A DNA stretch of 13,811 nucleotides from Saccoglossus kowalevskii (taxonomy: Eukaryota > Hemichordata > Enteropneusta > Harrimaniidae), in the NCBI RefSeq assembly GCF_000003605.2, contig NW_003150485.1, forward strand, positions 1-13,811, given 5' to 3'. Shown in pieces: positions 10,313 through 13,811 of this stretch (its first letter is position 1; each line of letters starts with the position of its first letter). The position numbers and the translations under genes are program-made. The notes under the pieces were generated by a model, which was given only the letters and a program-made list of their open reading frames with translations, did no database searches and was not told the DNA's origin.

Positions 10313-10732
10313 ATGCAAATGATCTCCCTGGCACAAATACCGTTCACTGTCATTTCAGACTGTCATATACATGTATCAATAGATGCAAATGATTTCACTG
10401 GCACAAATACCGTTCACTGGCATTTCAGACTGTCATATACATGTATCAATAGATGCAAATGATCTCACTGGCACAAATACCGTTCACTGGCATTTCAGAC
10501 TGTCATATACATGTATCAATAGATGCAAATGATCTCCCTGGCACAAATACCGTTCACTGTCATTTCAGACTGTCATATACATGTATCAATAGATGCAAAT
10601 GATTTCACTGGCACAAATACCGTTCATTGGCATTTCAGACTGTCATATACATGTATCAATAGATGCAAATGATTTCACTGGCACAAATACCGTTCATTGG
10701 CATTTCAGACTGTCATATACATGTATCAATAG
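10313..10732. repeat. Block B, tandemly expanded copies
   Basis: GATCTCCCTGG/CACTGTCAT monomers stand at 10313 and 10523, each followed by a GATTTCACTGG monomer. The one at 10383 keeps TTCACTGG. Those at 10593 and 10663 have TTCATTGG, the latter being an extra copy. This looks like a local duplication of the block B pair. Confidence 0.82.
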
Positions 10733-12762
10733 ATGCAAATGATCTCACTGGCACAAATACCGTTCACTGGCATTTCAGACTGTCATATACATGTATCAAT
10801 AGATGCAAATGATCTCACTGGCACAAATACCGTTCACTGGCATTTCAGACTGTCATATACATGTATCGATAGATGCAAATGATCTCACTGGCACAAATAC
10901 CGTTCACTGGCATTTCAGACTGTCATATACATGTATCAATAGATGCAAATGATCTCACTGGCACAAATACAGTTTACTGGCATTTCAGACTGTCATATAC
11001 ATGTATCAATAGATGCAAATGATCTCACTGGCACAAGTACCGTTCACTGGCATTTCAGACTGTCATATACATGTATCAATAGATGCAAATGATCTCACTG
11101 GCACAAATACCGTTCACTGGCATTTCAGACTGTCATATACATGTATCAATAGATGCAAATGATCTTACTGGCACAAATACCGTTCACTGGCATTTCAGAC
11201 TGTCATATACATGTATCAATAGATGCAAATGATCTCACTGGCACAAATACCGTTCACTGGCATTTTAGACTGTCATATACATGTATCAATAGATGCAAAT
11301 GATCTCACTGGCACAAATACCGTTCACTGGCATTTCAGACTGTCATATACATGTATCAATAGATGCAAATGATCTCACTGGCACAAATACCGTTCACTGT
11401 CATTTCAGACTGTCGTATACATGTATCAATAGATGCAAATGATCTCACTGGCACAAATACCGTTCACTGGCATTTCAGACTGTCATATACATGTATCAAT
11501 AGATGCAAATGATCTCACTGGCACAAATACCGTTCACTGGCATTTCAGACTGTCATATACATGTATCAATAGATGCAAATGATGTCACTGGCACAAATAC
11601 CGTTCACTGGCATTTCAGACTGTCATATACATGTATCAATAGATGCAAATGATCTCACTGGCCCAAATACCGTTCACTGTCATTTCAGACTGTCATATAC
11701 ATGTATCAATAGATGCAAATGATTTCACTGGCACAAATACCGTTCATTGGCATTTCAGACTGTCATATACATGTATCAATAGATGCAAATGATCTCACTG
11801 GCACAAATACCGTTCACTGTCATTTCAGACTGTCGTATACATGTATCAATAGATGCAAATGATCTCACTGGCACAAATACCGTTCACTGGCATTTCAGAC
11901 TGTCATATACATGTATCAATAGATGCAAATGATCTCACTGGCACAAATACCGTTCACTGGCATTTCAGACTGTCATATACATGTATCAATAGATGCAAAT
12001 GATCTCACTGGCACAAATACCGTTCACTGGCATTTCAGACTGTCATATACATGTATCGATAGATGCAAATGATCTCACTGGCACAAATACCGTTCACTGG
12101 CATTTCAGACTGTCATATACATGTATCAATAGATGCAAATGATCTCACTGGCACAAATACAGTTTACTGGCATTTCAGACTGTCATATACATGTATCAAT
12201 AGATGCAAATGATCTCACTGGCACAAGTACCGTTCACTGGCATTTCAGACTGTCATATACATGTATCAATAGATGCAAATGATCTCACTGGCACAAATAC
12301 CGTTCACTGGCATTTCAGACTGTCATATACATGTATCAATAGATGCAAATGATCTTACTGGCACAAATACCGTTCACTGGCATTTCAGACTGTCATATAC
12401 ATGTATCAATAGATGCAAATGATCTCACTGGCACAAATACCGTTCACTGGCATTTTAGACTGTCATATACATGTATCAATAGATGCAAATGATCTCACTG
12501 GCACAAATACCGTTCACTGGCATTTCAGACTGTCATATACATGTATCAATAGATGCAAATGATCTCACTGGCACAAATACCGTTCACTGTCATTTCAGAC
12601 TGTCGTATACATGTATCAATAGATGCAAATGATCTCACTGGCACAAATACCGTTCACTGGCATTTCAGACTGTCATATACATGTATCAATAGATGCAAAT
12701 GATCTCACTGGCACAAATACCGTTCACTGGCATTTCAGACTGTCATATACATGTATCAATAG
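10733..12762. repeat. 1190-bp (17-monomer) displacement with about 840 bp shared
   Basis: The markers ATCGATAG, ACAGTTTACTGG, CACAAGTACC, GATCTTACTGG, CATTTTAGAC and CACTGTCAT with GTCGTATAC follow one another with identical spacing in 10803-11432 and 11993-12622, exactly 1190 bases apart. The match includes ordinary monomers on both sides (10733-11572 with 11923-12762). Between them lies another B-like pair at 11643-11782. Private changes GATGTCAC (11573) and GCCCAAATAC (11643) are seen only in the left unit. Confidence 0.9.
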
Positions 12763-13252
12763 ATGCAAATGATCTCACTGGCACAAATACCGTTCACTGG
12801 CATTTCAGACTGTCATATACATGTATCAATAGATGCAAATGATCTCACTGGCACAAATACCGTTCACTGTCATTTCAGACTGTCGTATACATGTATCAAT
12901 AGATGCAAATGATCTCACTGGCACAAATACCGTTCACTGGCATTTCAGACTGTCGTATACATGTATCAATAGATGCAAATGATCTCACTGGCACAAATAC
13001 CGTTCACTGGCATTTCAGACTGTCGTATACATGTATCAATAGATGCAAATGATCTCACTGGCACAAATACCGTTCACTGGCATTTCAGACTGTCATATAC
13101 ATGTATCAATAGATGCAAATGATCTCACTGGCACAAATACCGTTCACTGGCATTTCAGACTGTCATATACATGTATCAATAGATGCAAATGATCTCACTG
13201 GCACAAATACCGTTCACTGGCATTTCAGACTGTCATATACATGTATCAATAG

Positions 13253-13811
13253 ATGCAAATGATCTCACTGGCACAAATACCGTTCACTGTCATTTCAGAC
13301 TGTCATATACATGTATCAATAGATGCAAATGATCTCACTGGCACAAATACCGTTCACTGGCATTTCAGACTGTCATATACATGTATCAATAGATGCAAAT
13401 GATCTCACTGGCACAAATACCGTTCACTGGCATTTCAGACTGTCATATACATGTATCAATAGATGCAAATGATCTCACTGGCACAAATACCGTTCACTGG
13501 CATTTCAGACTGTCATATACATGTATCAATAGATGCAAATGATCTCACTGGCACAAATACCGTTCACTGTCATTTCAGACTGTCATATACATGTATCAAT
13601 AGATGCAAATGATCTCACTGGCACAAATACCGTTCACTGGCATTTCAGACTGTCATATACATGTATCAATAGATGCAAATGATCTCACTGGCACAAATAC
13701 CGTTCACTGGCATTTCAGACTGTCATATACATGTATCAATAGATGCAAATGATCTCACTGGCACAAATACCGTTCACTGGCATTTCAGACTGTCATATAC
13801 ATGTATCAATA
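13253..13811. repeat. 280-bp (four-monomer) repeat at the window end
   Basis: One CACTGTCAT monomer followed by three ordinary ones occupies 13253-13532 and again 13533-13811, where the window stops one base short of a full monomer. Monomers here look almost identical, so this may be among the most recently amplified parts. Confidence 0.75.

Larger units (their letters stand above)
651..13750. promoter_or_regulatory. Array of about 185 perfect POU octamer words, one per 70 bp
   Basis: ATGCAAAT, the classical octamer bound by POU-domain factors such as Oct-1/Oct-2, begins almost every monomer (651, 721, 791 and so on). By eye it is missing or changed in only four copies: the edge monomer at 581 (ACCCAAAT), the deleted monomer at 4224, 4635 (ATACAAAT) and 6946 (ATGTGAAT). 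The match is seen directly. Binding is not shown, and perfect periodic copies are also what a homogenised satellite would give if the word were there by chance in the founder monomer. Confidence 0.45.
584..13811. repeat. 70-bp tandem satellite array, about 189 monomers, right end outside the window
   Basis: Direct counting shows a head-to-tail repeat with exact 70-base spacing over most of its length. Numbering from the A of ATGCAAAT, the monomer holds ATGCAAATGATC at 1-12, TCACTGGCA at 13-21 and again at 32-40, the invariant CpG at 30-31, TTTCAGACTGTCAT at 41-54, the palindrome ATACATGTAT at 55-64 and ATCAATAG at 63-70. Homology begins within the first monomer (581-650): bases 581-583 differ from the consensus and CAAATGATC starts at 584. 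Lengths are 70 bp except for five 71-bp copies with an extra T (1911, 2612, 3313, 6805, 8212), one 61-bp copy (4224) and one 76-bp copy (6946). Monomers mostly differ by zero to three substitutions, showing recent homogenisation. All copies have the same orientation and no insertion of foreign sequence is seen. The repeat family is not one I can name. Confidence 0.98.

Noticed and set aside
584-13811. CRISPR array
   Set aside because: The whole 70-bp unit repeats. There are no unique spacers, and the flank looks eukaryotic.
584-13811. Centromeric satellite with a CENP-B box
   Set aside because: No match to the CENP-B box pattern was found in the monomer on either strand. The AACGG at the CpG is too short to count. 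Centromere location cannot be judged from this window.
584-13811. Transposon or retroelement in the array
   Set aside because: No terminal repeats, target-site duplications, transposase or reverse-transcriptase-like frames are visible; only the 70-bp monomer is present.

Overview
The window looks like eukaryotic, most likely animal, nuclear DNA. It is dominated by one head-to-tail satellite array. No bacterial gene organisation, rRNA, tRNA or CRISPR is visible. The left 583 bases are AT-rich, with splice-like signals on the minus strand. The habit of words such as ACATGT and ATACATGTAT reminds me of mollusc and other lophotrochozoan genomes, but that placement is a weak inference.

Layout. 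Bases 1-583 are single-copy flank. On the minus strand I see a possible short exon (239 to 181), a 150-base possible intron (180 to 31) with good donor, branch and acceptor signals, and the start of a further exon (30 to 1) that stays in frame across the splice. The protein family is not recognised. A TATA-like word lies at 481-490 on the same strand. From about 584 to the last base there is a 70-bp tandem repeat. By hand I count 189 monomers: 581-650 is the first, with an imperfect left end, and 13743-13811 is cut off by the window edge. Nearly all are 70 bp. Exceptions are five of 71 bp, one of 61 bp and one of 76 bp, and these add up exactly to the window length.

Array structure. Monomers differ at a few recurrent columns, numbered from the A of ATGCAAAT: 13 (T/G), 33 (C/T), 38 (G/T), 53 (A/G), 61 (G/A), 66 (A/G) and 70 (G/A). 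The variants form higher-order blocks. A 491-bp seven-monomer block occurs five times, three of them as the core of a 701-bp tandem unit. A two-monomer block and a block marked by ATCGATAG recur between the 3.5-4.1 kb and 10.3-12.3 kb regions. A 1190-bp (17-monomer) displacement links 10733-11572 with 11923-12762. This is the pattern expected from repeated unequal exchange, slippage and conversion.

Possible function. Almost every monomer carries a perfect POU octamer ATGCAAAT. One base upstream of it is ATCAATA, which fits the Cut/Onecut consensus ATCRATA. Just before that is the perfect palindrome ATACATGTAT. The array therefore offers about 185 octamers in 13.2 kb beside a possible gene. 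Whether it acts as an enhancer, a factor sink, or is only a selfish satellite cannot be decided from sequence. The repeat itself is not protein coding: stops recur in all three forward frames because 70 is not a multiple of three, and the reverse strand has several TGA words per monomer.
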